DNA of 64,000 nt from Duganella dendranthematis (GCF_012849375.1 NZ_CP051684.1:3534001-3598000), one strand, 5' to 3'; shown: positions 52,932-62,091, numbered from the stretch's first letter. Numbers and translations are program-made. The notes: a model not told the origin generated them from the sequence alone.

Positions 52932-53891
52932 GTGAGTACCCTGAACCTTCAAGACGCAAAATCATTCGGCAAGGTAGGCGTGCTGTTTGGCGGCCGTTCC
53001 GCGGAACGTGAAGTATCCAATATGTCCGGCGCCGGCGTGCTGGCGGCGCTGCTGAGCAAGGGCATCGACGCCCACGCCTTCGATCCGGGCCAACGTTCGC
53101 TGGCCGAACTGGCGGCGGAAAAGTTCGACCGCGTGTTCATCGCGCTGCATGGCCGCTACGGCGAAGACGGCAGCCTGCAAGGCGCGCTGGAACTGCTGGG
53201 CATTCCCTACACCGGCAGCGGCGTGATGGCCAGCTCGGTGGGCATGGACAAGATCACCACCAAAATCGTGTGGCTGAACGCCGGCTTGCCGACGCCGCGC
53301 TACGCGGTGCTGAACGCGCAATCGGACCTGGCGGCCACCGCCGCCGATCTGGGCTTGCCACTGATCGTCAAGCCGCCGCATGAAGGTTCGACCATCGGCA
53401 TCACCAAGGTCAGCGAAGCCGGCGCCTTCCAGGCCGCATACGACATTGCCGCGGCGCTGGACGACTCGGTGCTGGCGGAGGAATTTGTCACCGGCCGCGA
53501 ATTTACGGTGGCCATTCTGGGTGGCGGCGCCGCTGCACGCGCGCTGCCGATCGTGGAGATCGTCGCACCGGAAGGCAATTACGACTATCAGAACAAGTAC
53601 TTCACCGACGACACCAAGTATCACTGCCCGGCCGTGCTGCCCGAGGCGCTGACCGCCGAGATGCAACGCATCGCGGTGGAAGCCTACCGCGCGCTGGGCT
53701 GCGAGGGCTGGGGGCGCGTCGACGTGCTGCTGCGCGAGCGTGACCAGAAGCCGTTCCTGCTGGAGGTGAATACCTCGCCGGGGATGACCAGCCACTCGCT
53801 GGTGCCGATGGCGGCGCGCGCGGAAGGCATCAGCTACGAAGACCTGTGCGTGGAAATCCTGCGCACGGCGCGTTTGAAGATGAAGGGATAA
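52932..53891 (+). CDS. ddl: D-alanine:D-alanine ligase
   Basis: This encodes 319 residues from GTG 52932. It is an ATP-grasp enzyme: [19 protein letters not shown] at the N-terminus (Glu for D-Ala site 1), [30 protein letters not shown], the ATP-binding [18 protein letters not shown], and [15 protein letters not shown] with the metal-binding Glu and Asn. It makes D-Ala-D-Ala for MurF. It would be the DdlB-type copy, judged by its place inside the dcw cluster. Confidence 0.94.
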   Translation: MSTLNLQDAKSFGKVGVLFGGRSAEREVSNMSGAGVLAALLSKGIDAHAFDPGQRSLAELAAEKFDRVFIALHGRYGEDGSLQGALELLGIPYTGSGVMASSVGMDKITTKIVWLNAGLPTPRYAVLNAQSDLAATAADLGLPLIVKPPHEGSTIGITKVSEAGAFQAAYDIAAALDDSVLAEEFVTGREFTVAILGGGAAARALPIVEIVAPEGNYDYQNKYFTDDTKYHCPAVLPEALTAEMQRIAVEAYRALGCEGWGRVDVLLRERDQKPFLLEVNTSPGMTSHSLVPMAARAEGISYEDLCVEILRTARLKMKG

Positions 53892-53898
53892 GCAGTAG

Positions 53899-54702
53899 AT
53901 GTGGCAAGACGCGAAGGCTTTGAATGCAACCGCCAGCGGCATCGTTGCGATGACGCTGCTGGCCTGCATAGCAGCCGGCGTGTGGTGGGTGTCGCAGCGG
54001 CCGATGTTCAACCTGCGCACCATCCGTATCGAGAGTATCGGGCCGCAGGACGATTTGCGGCATGTGAATCACCTGACGCTGCGTAACAACGCGCTGGGTC
54101 GGATCAAGGGCAACTTCTTCACCACCAACCTGGATGCGGTACGCCAGGCGTTTGAGTCGGTGCCCTGGGTACGCCGCGCAACGGTACGCCGCGAATGGCC
54201 TGACCAGCTGATCGTGGCGCTGGAAGAGCATGAGGCGTTGGGCACCTGGGGCGAGGATGGCAGGCTGCTGTCGACCAAGGGCGATGTGTTCACCGCCAAC
54301 CTGGCCGAGGCGGAAGAGGATCACGCGCTGCCGGAGTTTGATGGTCCGGACGGCAGCGAGAAGGAAGTGCTGTCGCGGTACGACGAGTTGCGCAACTGGT
54401 TCGCGCCGCTCAAGCTGGTGCCGCAGGCGCTGTCGCTGTCGGGCCGCTATGCGTGGACGGTGAGGCTGGATAACGGAATGAGCGTGGCGCTGGGACGGGA
54501 ACAGACCAGCACCACGTTGAAGGAAAGGGTAGACCGGCTGGTGGGCATTTATCCGCAGCTGGTGGAGCATCTGCCCAATATAGAAACGATCGACATGCGG
54601 TACCAGAACGGTTTGGCGTTGAGCGCGCAGGGATTGAAGATCCCAGCGGAAGGCGCGAAGCCAAAACCATTAGTGAAAAAACCGGACACCAAGCATAACT
54701 AG
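53899..54702 (+). CDS. ftsQ: cell-division protein FtsQ
   Basis: This encodes 267 residues. One membrane segment (about 12-32, GIVAMTLLACIAAGVWWVSQ) is followed by the POTRA domain (NLRTIRIESIG to VPWVRRATVRREWPDQLIVAL) and the beta domain with DMRYQNGLALSAQG near the C-terminus. It recruits FtsB and FtsL and regulates septal synthesis. The periplasmic PWVRxAxVRRxWP motif is a reliable family marker. It starts 7 bases after ddl. Confidence 0.93.
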   Translation: MWQDAKALNATASGIVAMTLLACIAAGVWWVSQRPMFNLRTIRIESIGPQDDLRHVNHLTLRNNALGRIKGNFFTTNLDAVRQAFESVPWVRRATVRREWPDQLIVALEEHEALGTWGEDGRLLSTKGDVFTANLAEAEEDHALPEFDGPDGSEKEVLSRYDELRNWFAPLKLVPQALSLSGRYAWTVRLDNGMSVALGREQTSTTLKERVDRLVGIYPQLVEHLPNIETIDMRYQNGLALSAQGLKIPAEGAKPKPLVKKPDTKHN

Positions 54703-54716
54703 CAGGCAGAGAAGAA

Positions 54717-55949
54717 ATGACTAAAGACGCGAAAAACCTGATCGTCGGCCTCGATATCGGCACCTCCAAGGTGGTGGCCGTGGTGGCCGAGGTGATGGCC
54801 GATGGACGCCACGAAGTGATTGGCCTGGGCCAGCACGAATCGCGAGGCCTGAAGAAAGGCGTGGTGGTCAACATCGAAGCGACCGTGGAATCGATCCAGC
54901 GCGCGCTGGAAGAAGCGGAGCTGATGGCCGACTGCAAGATCCGCAATGTCTACGCCGGCATCGCGGGCAGCCATATTCGCAGCTTCAATTCGAGCGGCAT
55001 GGTGGCGATCAAGGACAAGGAAGTGACGGCGACCGACGTAGCGCGCGTCATTGAAACGGCAAAGGCGGTTAACATACCGACCGACCAGCAACTGCTGCAC
55101 ACCGTGCCGCAAGAGTTCATCGTCGACAGCCAGGAAGATGTGCGCGAGCCGATCGGCATGAGCGGCATCCGCCTGGAAGTCAAAGTGCACATCGTCACGG
55201 GCGCGGTATCGGCGGTGCAGAACATCGTCAAGTGCGTGCGCCGCTGCGGCCTGGAAGTGTCGGACCTGATCCTGCAACCGATGGCCTCCGCCGACGCGGT
55301 GCTGACCGGCGACGAGAAGGAACTGGGCGTGGTGCTGATCGACATCGGCGGCGGCACCACCGACGTTGCGGTGTTCTCCGACGGCGCGATCCGCCACACC
55401 GCCGTGATCCCGATCGCCGGCGACCAGATCACCAACGACATCGCGATGGCGCTGCGCACGCCAACCACCGAAGCGGAAGAGATCAAGATCCGCTACGGCG
55501 TGGCCAAGCAGGTGCTGGCCGATCCGGGCGAATCGCTGGAAGTGCCGGGTCTGGGCGACCGCGGTCCGCGCAACCTGTCGCGCCAGGCGCTGGCGGCGGT
55601 GATCGAACCGCGCGTCGAAGAGCTGTTCGCGATGGTGCACCAGGTGGTGCGCGAGTCGGGTTATGAAGGCGTGCTGTCCTCGGGCATCGTGCTGACCGGC
55701 GGCACCGCGATCATGCCGGGCATGGTCGAAATGGCGGAAGACATATTCCTCAAGCCGGCGCGCCTTGGCACGCCGGACTACCGTGGCCAGCTGGCCGACG
55801 TGGTGCGCAGTCCGCGCTACGCGACCGTGCTTGGCCTGTTACAGGAAGCGAAAAAGCAGTACCTGCGTGGTCACATCGTCACGCGGCAGGATGGATCGGT
55901 AAAGGCAGTCTGGCAGCGCATGAAGGAATGGTTCCTCGGGAACTTCTGA
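54717..55949 (+). CDS. ftsA: cell-division actin-like protein FtsA
   Basis: This encodes 410 residues. Actin-fold motifs are LIVGLDIGTSKVVAVVAEV (phosphate 1), the 1C domain near 85-165 with YAGIAGSHIRSFNS, LIDIGGGTTDVAVFSDG (phosphate 2), GIVLTGGTAIMPGM (adenosine), and a C-terminal amphipathic helix (VWQRMKEWFLGNF) for membrane binding. It tethers FtsZ to the membrane. The GAGAAG-like ribosome site lies 14 bases after ftsQ. Confidence 0.96.
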   Translation: MTKDAKNLIVGLDIGTSKVVAVVAEVMADGRHEVIGLGQHESRGLKKGVVVNIEATVESIQRALEEAELMADCKIRNVYAGIAGSHIRSFNSSGMVAIKDKEVTATDVARVIETAKAVNIPTDQQLLHTVPQEFIVDSQEDVREPIGMSGIRLEVKVHIVTGAVSAVQNIVKCVRRCGLEVSDLILQPMASADAVLTGDEKELGVVLIDIGGGTTDVAVFSDGAIRHTAVIPIAGDQITNDIAMALRTPTTEAEEIKIRYGVAKQVLADPGESLEVPGLGDRGPRNLSRQALAAVIEPRVEELFAMVHQVVRESGYEGVLSSGIVLTGGTAIMPGMVEMAEDIFLKPARLGTPDYRGQLADVVRSPRYATVLGLLQEAKKQYLRGHIVTRQDGSVKAVWQRMKEWFLGNF

Positions 55950-56060
55950 GGCAGGGCACACACAAATTTTTTTATATTAAACCGCAGTTTTCAATCTCCA
56001 GTTCTCCTACAATTATGAGGACTGGCGCTTGGAAACCGCATTCTGATAGGGAGTCACATC

Positions 56061-57287
56061 ATGGAGTTCGATATGGTCGATAACGCAGCTTTAGGCACCG
56101 TCATCAAGGTCGTCGGCGTTGGCGGTGCGGGTGGCAATGCGGTGCAGCACATGATCAACAAGGGCATGTCGGGCGTCGAGTTCATCGCCGCCAACACCGA
56201 CGCGCAAGCACTGGCCACCTCGAAGGCCGACAACATCATCCAGATCGGCGAGACCGGCCTGGGTGCAGGCATGAAGCCGGACGTCGGCCGCAAGCTGGCG
56301 GAAGAATCGCGCCAGCGTATTGAAGACTCGCTGCGCGGCGCGCACATGGTGTTCATCGCTGCCGGCATGGGCGGCGGCACCGGTACCGGCGCGGCACCGA
56401 TCGTGGCCGAAGTGGCAAAGTCGCTGGGCGCGCTGACCGTGGCCGTGGTGTCGAAGCCGTTCTCGCACGAAGGCCAGAAGTGCATGGACATCGCCGATGA
56501 AGGTCTGGAACAGCTGTCGGCCAACGTCGACTCGCTGATCGTGATCCTCAACGAAAAGCTGGAAGAGATCTACGAAGACGAATCGCTGATCGAATGGCTG
56601 CAACACGCTGACGATGTGCTGAATAACGCGGTCGCCGGTATTGCCGAGATCATCAACGTGCCGGGCCACATCAACGTCGACTTCAACGACGTCAAAACCA
56701 TCATGGGCGAGCAGGGCAAGGCCATGATGGGCACCGCCACCGCCTCCGGCGTGGACCGCGCGCGCATCGCCGCCGAACAAGCCGTGGCCTCGCCGCTGCT
56801 GGACGGCGTCGATCTGTCGGGCGCCCGCGGCGTGCTGGTGAACGTCACCGCATCGCGTGGCCTGAAAGGTAAAGAGATCAAGGAAGTCATGGCGGCCGTG
56901 CGCGCGTTTGCGGCGCCGGATGCGTCGATCGCACAAGGTATCGCCTACGACGACGACATGGGCGACAGCATCCGCGTGACCGTGGTTGCGACCGGCCTGG
57001 GCAAAGCCAAGAAGCACGTGCAACTGGTGCCGCAGCAGATGCTGCGTACCGGCACCCACAACAGCCCGATGATGCCATCGGCTGCCATGGGTGGCGCGGC
57101 GGCGGCGCAAGGTATGTCGATGGGCGCCACCGGCGGCATGGGCGGCGGCGCATCGCCAGCCTTCGACGGCATGAAGGCGCCGGCGGTATGGCGTCGCGAA
57201 TCGGCTTCCGAGCAGGTGCGCGCGATGGAGAAGAACGGCATGGAAACCTACGACATTCCAGCCTTCCTGCGCAAACAGGCCGATTAA
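56061..57287 (+). CDS. ftsZ: cell-division tubulin-like GTPase FtsZ
   Basis: This encodes 408 residues from ATG 56061 (MEFDMVDNAALGTVIKVVGV), preceded by AGGGAG. Motifs are VGGAGGNAVQHM, NTDAQAL, the GTP loop GMGGGTGTGAAP, and the T7 loop NVDFNDVKTIM. A Gly/Met/Ala-rich linker (about 335-380) leads to the C-terminal conserved peptide YDIPAFLRKQ, which binds FtsA. The 111-base gap after ftsA is the largest in the cluster and contains TACAAT (56008-56013), so a separate ftsZ promoter is possible though no good -35 was found. Confidence 0.97.
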   Translation: MEFDMVDNAALGTVIKVVGVGGAGGNAVQHMINKGMSGVEFIAANTDAQALATSKADNIIQIGETGLGAGMKPDVGRKLAEESRQRIEDSLRGAHMVFIAAGMGGGTGTGAAPIVAEVAKSLGALTVAVVSKPFSHEGQKCMDIADEGLEQLSANVDSLIVILNEKLEEIYEDESLIEWLQHADDVLNNAVAGIAEIINVPGHINVDFNDVKTIMGEQGKAMMGTATASGVDRARIAAEQAVASPLLDGVDLSGARGVLVNVTASRGLKGKEIKEVMAAVRAFAAPDASIAQGIAYDDDMGDSIRVTVVATGLGKAKKHVQLVPQQMLRTGTHNSPMMPSAAMGGAAAAQGMSMGATGGMGGGASPAFDGMKAPAVWRRESASEQVRAMEKNGMETYDIPAFLRKQAD

Positions 57288-57315
57288 GGCATACTGCCGG
57301 TTCTATTCCGGGAAG

Positions 57316-57342
57316 AGCCGCACCTCGGGTGCGGCTTTTTTT
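57316..57342 (+). terminator. rho-independent terminator after ftsZ
   Basis: A 9-bp stem AGCCGCACC/GGTGCGGCT with a TCG loop is followed by seven T. It lies 28 bases after the ftsZ stop and closes the dcw transcript. Confidence 0.9.
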
Positions 57343-57369
57343 ATATTGATACAGATAAAGGAGTCATCC

Positions 57370-57873
57370 ATGACCATCAAAATCGGCGACCAATTGCCAG
57401 AAGGCAGTTTGTCCGAATACATCGAAATCGAAACCGAAGGCTGCTCGCTGGGTCCGAACACGTTCAACGTGCAGGACCTGGTCAAGGGCAAGACCATTGC
57501 CATCTTCGGCCTGCCAGGCGCGTTCACGCCAACCTGCTCGGCCCAGCACGTGCCGGGTTATGTGCAGCATGCGGAAGAATTCAAAGCCAAGGGCGTGGAT
57601 GAAATCTGGTGCATCTCGGTCAATGACGCGTTCGTGATGGGCGCCTGGGGCCGCGACCAGAAGGCCACCGGCATCGTCCGCTTCATGGCTGACGGCAACG
57701 CCGCATACTCGAAAGCACTGGGCCTGGACGCCGACTTCAGCAAGTTCGGCATGGGCACCCGCTCCCAGCGCTACTCGCTGCTGGTAGTGGACGGCGTGGT
57801 CAAGCAATTGAATGTCGAACAGGGCGGCAAGTTCGAAGTGTCGAACGCTGAAACCCTGTTGGGCCAGCTGTAA
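57370..57873 (+). CDS. peroxiredoxin (Prx5/AhpC-TSA family)
   Basis: This encodes 167 residues from ATG 57370, chosen because AAAGGAG lies just upstream; an in-frame ATG at 57346 would add eight residues. The peroxidatic Cys is in GLPGAFTPTCSAQHVPGY (PxxxTxxC) near residue 50. Further Cys lie in EGCSLGP and IWCISVND, either of which could resolve the disulfide or accept glutathione. The conserved Arg is in RYSLLVVDG. It reduces peroxides in the cytoplasm using glutathione/glutaredoxin or thioredoxin. It lies between two terminators and so is probably a single transcription unit. Confidence 0.93.
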   Translation: MTIKIGDQLPEGSLSEYIEIETEGCSLGPNTFNVQDLVKGKTIAIFGLPGAFTPTCSAQHVPGYVQHAEEFKAKGVDEIWCISVNDAFVMGAWGRDQKATGIVRFMADGNAAYSKALGLDADFSKFGMGTRSQRYSLLVVDGVVKQLNVEQGGKFEVSNAETLLGQL

Positions 57874-57878
57874 TCAAG

Positions 57879-57903
57879 ACGGCGCCAATGGCGCCGTTTT
57901 TTT
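57879..57903 (+). terminator. rho-independent terminator after the peroxiredoxin gene
   Basis: An 8-bp stem ACGGCGCC/GGCGCCGT with an AAT loop is followed by seven T. It overlaps the stop codon of the convergent zinc-ribbon gene by two bases. Confidence 0.9.
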
Positions 57904-58348
57904 ACCACCAGCCGTTGTCCTTCAAGACCAGCTTGCGATAGTAATCGGTGTTGGAACGCAGCATGCACCATGCCGCTGCTGCGATGTTGACGCCAAATTT
58001 CAGTGGACCCAATTCGTTGTCTGGCGACGCCAAATCAATCAGCATGAGTGGCACAAAACCCAGCAGCCAGTAGACGAGCGCTTTGCGCCACATACCTTTG
58101 ACGAGAAAGTAAAAGGGGCCGAAAAGAAACGCCCAGATATTCCAGGTCATGCGGAAGTGTTCGCCAAAGCTGAGTTGCTGACGCATCGGCAGGCCAGGGC
58201 CACCGGCCTTCTCGATCAAATCAAAGCGTATGCGCCATATTTGCGAAATGTCGTCCGGCAGATCGGCTGGCGGCATGGTTGTTCCGCAAGCGGTACAGTT
58301 GACCAAGGCCGCGAGATTCTCCACGCCGCAATTCTGACAATTGGACAT
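57902..58348 (-). CDS. zinc-ribbon membrane protein (DUF2628-like)
   Basis: This encodes 148 residues from ATG 58348, preceded by GGAG; an in-frame ATG at 58360 is less well placed. Residues 4-26 hold two CxxC pairs (CQNCG and CTACG), a zinc ribbon. A linker with FGEHFRMTWNIWAFLFGPFYFL leads into two or three membrane segments (LVYWLLGFVPLMLIDLA and INIAAAAWCML region), followed by NTDYYRKLVLKDNGWW. The FxxxWNxxAFLFGPFYFLxKGMW segment is typical of DUF2628 proteins. Function unknown; it would sit in the inner membrane with the ribbon in the cytoplasm. Confidence 0.75.
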   Translation of the reverse strand: MSNCQNCGVENLAALVNCTACGTTMPPADLPDDISQIWRIRFDLIEKAGGPGLPMRQQLSFGEHFRMTWNIWAFLFGPFYFLVKGMWRKALVYWLLGFVPLMLIDLASPDNELGPLKFGVNIAAAAWCMLRSNTDYYRKLVLKDNGWW

Positions 58349-58425
58349 GACGTGCTCCATGTGGAAACAGGGAAGCTCATCATGTCATCCGTATGACCGA
58401 ATAATTTTGATTTGCAGCAACTAAA

Positions 58426-59499
58426 CTAGCCTTCCGCCTTGATGACGTTGCGGATGACGCCGATGCCGGTGACTTCGGTTTCCATCACGTCGCCGGGCTT
58501 CATGAATTCCGGCGGCTTGCGGCTGAAGCCGACGCCGGAGGGCGTGCCGGTGGTGATGATGTCGCCCGCGTCCAGCGTCATGCCGCGCGATAACTCGGCG
58601 ATGATGCGCGGAATCTTGAAGTACATCTGCTTGTAGCTGGCGTTCTGCTTTTCCACGCCGTTGACGCGGCTGATGATGCGCGCGTCGTCCAGATTCAAGC
58701 CGGCCGCTGTGACGATCCATGGTCCCATCGGGCCATAACCGTCCAGGCTTTTGCCTTTGAACCACTGGCCGCCATGGCGCTTCTGCTGGACGTCGCGGGC
58801 GGTGGTGTCGTTATAGACGGCGTAGCCGAACACGTGGTTCATCGCCTGCTCTTCTTTGATGTTGCGTCCGCCACGGCCAATGACCACCGCCAGTTCCGCT
58901 TCCCAGTCCACCTGCGTCGAGTTGCTGGCGTCGAAGGGGATGGTGTCGAACGGGCCGTTCATGGTGTTGACGCCCTTGGTGAAGAACACCGGATTGGCCG
59001 GGTACTCGTTCACCACGCGGTCGACGCGCGCCGCTTTGCCTTCCTCAAAATGATCGAGGTAATTCCAGCCGACTGCGTAGATGTTGGCGCGTGGACGCGG
59101 AATCGGCGACAGCAGGCGCACGTGGTTGACGGTGGGACGCATAATGCGCAGCAGGGCGGCGCGCTCGGCCAGTGCATGCACCTGCACCAGGCCCGGGTCG
59201 CCGCTATCGATCAGCGACAGCATGGAATCGGGATCGAACGCCAGCTTGACCTTTTGCCGCTTGGCTTCGGCGCCGACATCGATCACCTGGCCGTCATCGA
59301 ACACGACGCCGACACGCGGCTTGTCATGCTGACCCGGCGCGAAGGTGACCAGGCGCAGGCCCAGCTTGGCCGCCAGCGGCGCAATGGCGCCGATCTGTGG
59401 CGCCTCGGTCTCGACCTCGGCCGCAGCCGCCTGCCCCAACACGCCCACCGCTGCACTGGTGGCGCCCAGCTTGAGAAAATTACGACGATTTTCCTGCAT
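58426..59499 (-). CDS. fumarylacetoacetate hydrolase family protein with Tat signal
   Basis: This encodes 357 residues from ATG 59499, preceded by GGGAGAC. The leader MQENRRNFLKLGATSAAVG has the twin-arginine motif RRNFLK and an Ala-rich h-region ending QAAAAEV, so the folded enzyme would be exported. The catalytic FAH domain (about 125-355) has IYAVGWNYLDHFEEG, PVFFTKGVNT, the metal ligands in DWEAELAVVIGRGG, GYAVYNDTTARD, KSLDGYGPMGPW, and GDIITTGTPSGVGF. Family members hydrolyse or decarboxylate acylpyruvates and beta-diketones. A periplasmic location is unusual for this family and suggests an extracytoplasmic aromatic-breakdown or scavenging role. Confidence 0.87.
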   Translation of the reverse strand: MQENRRNFLKLGATSAAVGVLGQAAAAEVETEAPQIGAIAPLAAKLGLRLVTFAPGQHDKPRVGVVFDDGQVIDVGAEAKRQKVKLAFDPDSMLSLIDSGDPGLVQVHALAERAALLRIMRPTVNHVRLLSPIPRPRANIYAVGWNYLDHFEEGKAARVDRVVNEYPANPVFFTKGVNTMNGPFDTIPFDASNSTQVDWEAELAVVIGRGGRNIKEEQAMNHVFGYAVYNDTTARDVQQKRHGGQWFKGKSLDGYGPMGPWIVTAAGLNLDDARIISRVNGVEKQNASYKQMYFKIPRIIAELSRGMTLDAGDIITTGTPSGVGFSRKPPEFMKPGDVMETEVTGIGVIRNVIKAEG

Positions 59500-59572
59500 G
59501 CCTGTCTCCCGATGTGAGTTTCGGATGATTGTATGCGATCTCACGCCACTGCCGATGACCGGCTAGGTCACT

Positions 59573-59581
59573 TGCTATAAT
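59573..59581 (+). promoter_or_regulatory. extended -10 promoter for the EamA transporter gene
   Basis: TGCTATAAT is a perfect extended -10 (TG-N-TATAAT), with no strong -35 upstream. It would start transcription near 59588. The leader contains a hairpin around ACGGCG/CGCCGT. Confidence 0.6.
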
Positions 59582-59694
59582 GGCAGCGACGGCGTCCCGC
59601 GCCGTGCTGGCTCCGGGCGTCGCCATGATGACGTTCTCTCCATCGGGAGCTTCCTCTGTCCAGTCGTCAAGAAAATCTGCACAGCATCTACGCG

Positions 59695-60537
59695 ATGCTG
59701 ACTGCGGTTGCCATGTTCTCCTTCATGGACACCAGCATGAAGCTGCTGTCCGCCCATTATCCCGCCATGCAGGTCACGGCGCTACGTTCGCTCAGTTCGC
59801 TGCCGCTGCTGTGCGGCTACATGCTGTACCGCGGCGCGTTCAAGACGGTGCTGCGCGTGCGCTGGCCGATGCACGTGTTCCGCGCCGTGCTCGGCATCGC
59901 CATGCTGACTACCTTTGCCTACGGCCTGAAGTCGCTGTCGCTGGCCGAGGCGTATTCGATCTTCTTCATCGCGCCGGCGCTGATTACGGCGCTTTCTGTC
60001 TGGGTGCTGAAAGAGCACGTGGTGGCCGGGCAGTGGGTGGCGATCGCGGTCGGGCTGCTGGGCGTGCTGGTGGTGCTGCGGCCCGAAGGCACGGGCTTTC
60101 TGTCGCTGGGCGGCCTGGCGATTCTGGCGGCGGCGGCCTGCTATGCGGTGTCGGCCATCAGCGCGCGCGTGCTGGCGCGCACCGACAGTACCGAGGCTAT
60201 GATGTTCTGGCTGCTGACCTTGATGGCGGTCGGCGCGGTGGCGCTGTCGTACAACAGCTGGGTGCCGGTGCGCGCCGAGCATGGCTGGATACTGCTGGCG
60301 CTGGCCTTGTCGGGCTTCTTCGGCCAACTGGCCATCACCAAGGCATTTAGCACCGGCAAGGCGTCGATCGTGGCGCCGTTCGAGTACACGGCGCTGGCCT
60401 GGGGCGTGGCGATCGACTGGCTGTTGTGGCAGGCGCTGCCGGACGGCTATACGCTGCTCGGCGCCGGCATCATCATCGCCAGCGGCGTCTACCTGGTGCG
60501 GCGCGAAGCGGTCCATGTTGAAGCCGAGCATCCTTGA
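59695..60537 (+). CDS. EamA/DMT superfamily transporter
   Basis: This encodes 280 residues from the first ATG (59695), with ten hydrophobic segments forming two EamA repeats (about 1-130 and 140-275). Examples are [16 protein letters not shown] in segment 1, [15 protein letters not shown], and the second-repeat [23 protein letters not shown]. It probably exports or imports small metabolites; substrate unknown. The ATG has no ribosome site, and the frame stays open upstream with plausible coding sequence (LSSRQENLHSIYA). A CTG at 59656 sits 6 bases after GGGAG, so the true start may be this CTG, giving 293 residues. Confidence 0.87.
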   Translation: MLTAVAMFSFMDTSMKLLSAHYPAMQVTALRSLSSLPLLCGYMLYRGAFKTVLRVRWPMHVFRAVLGIAMLTTFAYGLKSLSLAEAYSIFFIAPALITALSVWVLKEHVVAGQWVAIAVGLLGVLVVLRPEGTGFLSLGGLAILAAAACYAVSAISARVLARTDSTEAMMFWLLTLMAVGAVALSYNSWVPVRAEHGWILLALALSGFFGQLAITKAFSTGKASIVAPFEYTALAWGVAIDWLLWQALPDGYTLLGAGIIIASGVYLVRREAVHVEAEHP

Positions 60538-60548
60538 CCACAGTTCGC

Positions 60549-60554
60549 TATAAT
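60549..60554 (+). promoter_or_regulatory. -10 box placed for a leaderless lpxC transcript
   Basis: A perfect TATAAT ends 6 bases before the lpxC ATG, so initiation 7 bases downstream of the box would fall on the start codon itself. TTGACC occurs just upstream but only 9 bases away, too close to serve as its -35. Confidence 0.45.
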
Positions 60555-60560
60555 CGCCTG

Positions 60561-61496
60561 ATGTTAAAACAACGCACTATCAAAGAACTGGTCCGCACCA
60601 CGGGTGTCGGCCTGCACTCCGGCACCAAGGTCGAACTGACCTTGCGCCCGGCCGCGCCGGATACCGGCATCGTGTTCCGCCGCGTCGACCTCGACCCGAT
60701 CGTGGAATTCCCGTCGAGCGCGATGGCGGTGGGGGATACCCGCATGGCCTCGGTGCTGGTCAAGGATGGCGCACGCGTCTCCACTGTCGAGCATCTGATG
60801 TCGGCCTGCGCCGGGCTCGGGATTGACAATTTGTATATCGAAGTCAGCGCCGAAGAAATTCCGATCATGGATGGCTCGGCGTCGTCCTTCGTATTCTTGT
60901 TGCAACAGGCGGGTGTGCTGGAGCAACCGGCGGCCAAGAAGTTCATCCGCGTGCTGAAGCCGGTGGAAATCCGCGAAGGCACGGGCGACAAGGAAAAATG
61001 GGCGCGTTTGCTGCCGCATGACGGCTTCAAGCTGGACTTCTTCATCGAGTTCAATCACCCGGCGGTGGACGGCACGCAGCAGCGCGCGCATGTGGATTTC
61101 GGCGATGTCTCGTACGTGCACGACGTGGCGCGCGCGCGCACCTTCGGCTTCATGCAGGACGTGGAAATGCTGCGCGGGATCGGCCTGGCGCGCGGCGGCT
61201 CGCTGGAAAACGCGATTGTGATGGACGAGTACCGCATCCTGAATTCGGATGGTCTGCGCTATGAAGACGAGTTCGTGCGCCACAAGATCCTCGACGCGAT
61301 TGGCGACCTGTACCTGGTCGGCCATCCGTTGCTGGCCAGCTACGAGGCGCACAAGTCCGGCCACGCGCTGAACAACCAGCTGCTGCTGGAGTTGCTCAAG
61401 CATCCGGACGCCTACGAAATCGTCACCTTCGACAGCAACGACGCCGCGCCGCAATCCTACGTGCGCCAGATGGCGCGTGAGTGGGCACTAACTTAA
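60561..61496 (+). CDS. lpxC: UDP-3-O-acyl-N-acetylglucosamine deacetylase
   Basis: This encodes 311 residues starting [21 protein letters not shown], the usual LpxC N-terminus. Zinc and catalytic motifs are [17 protein letters not shown] (His), [14 protein letters not shown] (Glu/Asp region), [31 protein letters not shown] (zinc His and Asp) and [15 protein letters not shown] (catalytic His). It performs the committed step of lipid A synthesis. There is no Shine-Dalgarno before the ATG. The gene is convergent with dciA, 4 bases apart. Confidence 0.96.
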   Translation: MLKQRTIKELVRTTGVGLHSGTKVELTLRPAAPDTGIVFRRVDLDPIVEFPSSAMAVGDTRMASVLVKDGARVSTVEHLMSACAGLGIDNLYIEVSAEEIPIMDGSASSFVFLLQQAGVLEQPAAKKFIRVLKPVEIREGTGDKEKWARLLPHDGFKLDFFIEFNHPAVDGTQQRAHVDFGDVSYVHDVARARTFGFMQDVEMLRGIGLARGGSLENAIVMDEYRILNSDGLRYEDEFVRHKILDAIGDLYLVGHPLLASYEAHKSGHALNNQLLLELLKHPDAYEIVTFDSNDAAPQSYVRQMAREWALT

Positions 61497-61500
61497 GTTG

Positions 61501-61998
61501 TTAGCCGCCGCCGGCGCGGCGGCGCGCCACCATGGCCTTGACGGCGTCGATCAGCTGGCTGTTCTGCGGACTGGCTTCCAATGAGCTGCTGAGCTGATCG
61601 AAGGCGTCCACCGCCGCCGGCGGCAGTTCCAGCGCCCGCATCTTTTCCTTGATTTCGACCGCCTTGGTCATCTGCACCTTGAGCTTGACGGCGGCTACCT
61701 GCCAGCCGCGCCGCGCCAGCGTGTCTTGCAGCTTGGGCAATTGCTGCTTCAGCTTGGCCGCCAGCGCCGTGGTCGGCAGCGACAGCACCAGCTGGCCGTC
61801 CTCGAACGCCAGGATTTCGCAGTGCTTGAACATGGTGGGCAGGCAGGCGGCGCAATCCTTCTGCAGGCGCGCCATGCGTTCGACAGCCGGCAGCAGCGCC
61901 GCCATGCGGTCGTTGCGGCGCAGGAAGTCGGTGGCGCCGACGGCAGTGGGGCGTTTGAGCGAGATATTGGAGGAGTTGAAGCGCATGCGGCGAAACAT
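61501..61998 (-). CDS. dciA: DUF721 family protein, DciA-like helicase-loading factor
   Basis: This encodes 165 residues from ATG 61998. The central DUF721 part has ARLQKDCAACLPTMFKHCEILAFEDGQLVLSLPTTALAAKLKQQLPKL, a KH-like fold that in DciA proteins binds DnaB and DNA. The start of the fold is normally followed by a disordered tail, here residues 105-165 (EIKEKMRALELPPAAVDAF...). DciA replaces DnaC/DnaI in most bacteria and loads the replicative helicase. Its position between lpxC and secA is the conserved place for this family in proteobacteria. A second ATG at 61986 is also possible; neither has a clear ribosome site. Confidence 0.82.
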   Translation of the reverse strand: MFRRMRFNSSNISLKRPTAVGATDFLRRNDRMAALLPAVERMARLQKDCAACLPTMFKHCEILAFEDGQLVLSLPTTALAAKLKQQLPKLQDTLARRGWQVAAVKLKVQMTKAVEIKEKMRALELPPAAVDAFDQLSSSLEASPQNSQLIDAVKAMVARRRAGGG

Positions 61999-62063
61999 AT
62001 CACAGATCGCCCACCCACCCTAAAATCCTTACCAGCGGTTAAAATCGGGTTGATTTTGTGACA

Positions 62064-62091
62064 TTGTTCACCTAGCGGCTATTGTTATATA
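62064..62091 (+). promoter_or_regulatory. possible secA promoter
   Basis: TTGTTC (62064-62069), 16 bases, TATATA (62086-62091) is the best pair in the 211-base gap between dciA and secA. An alternative -10, TGATAAAAT, lies at 62122-62130. The choice cannot be settled by reading. No secM-like upstream gene is seen. Confidence 0.35.

Noticed and set aside
60534..60554. TTGACC upstream of TATAAT as a lpxC promoter
   Set aside because: The spacer is only 9 bases, too short for a sigma-70 promoter. The TTG there also opens the in-frame extension MTTVRYNRL, which LpxC homologues lack.
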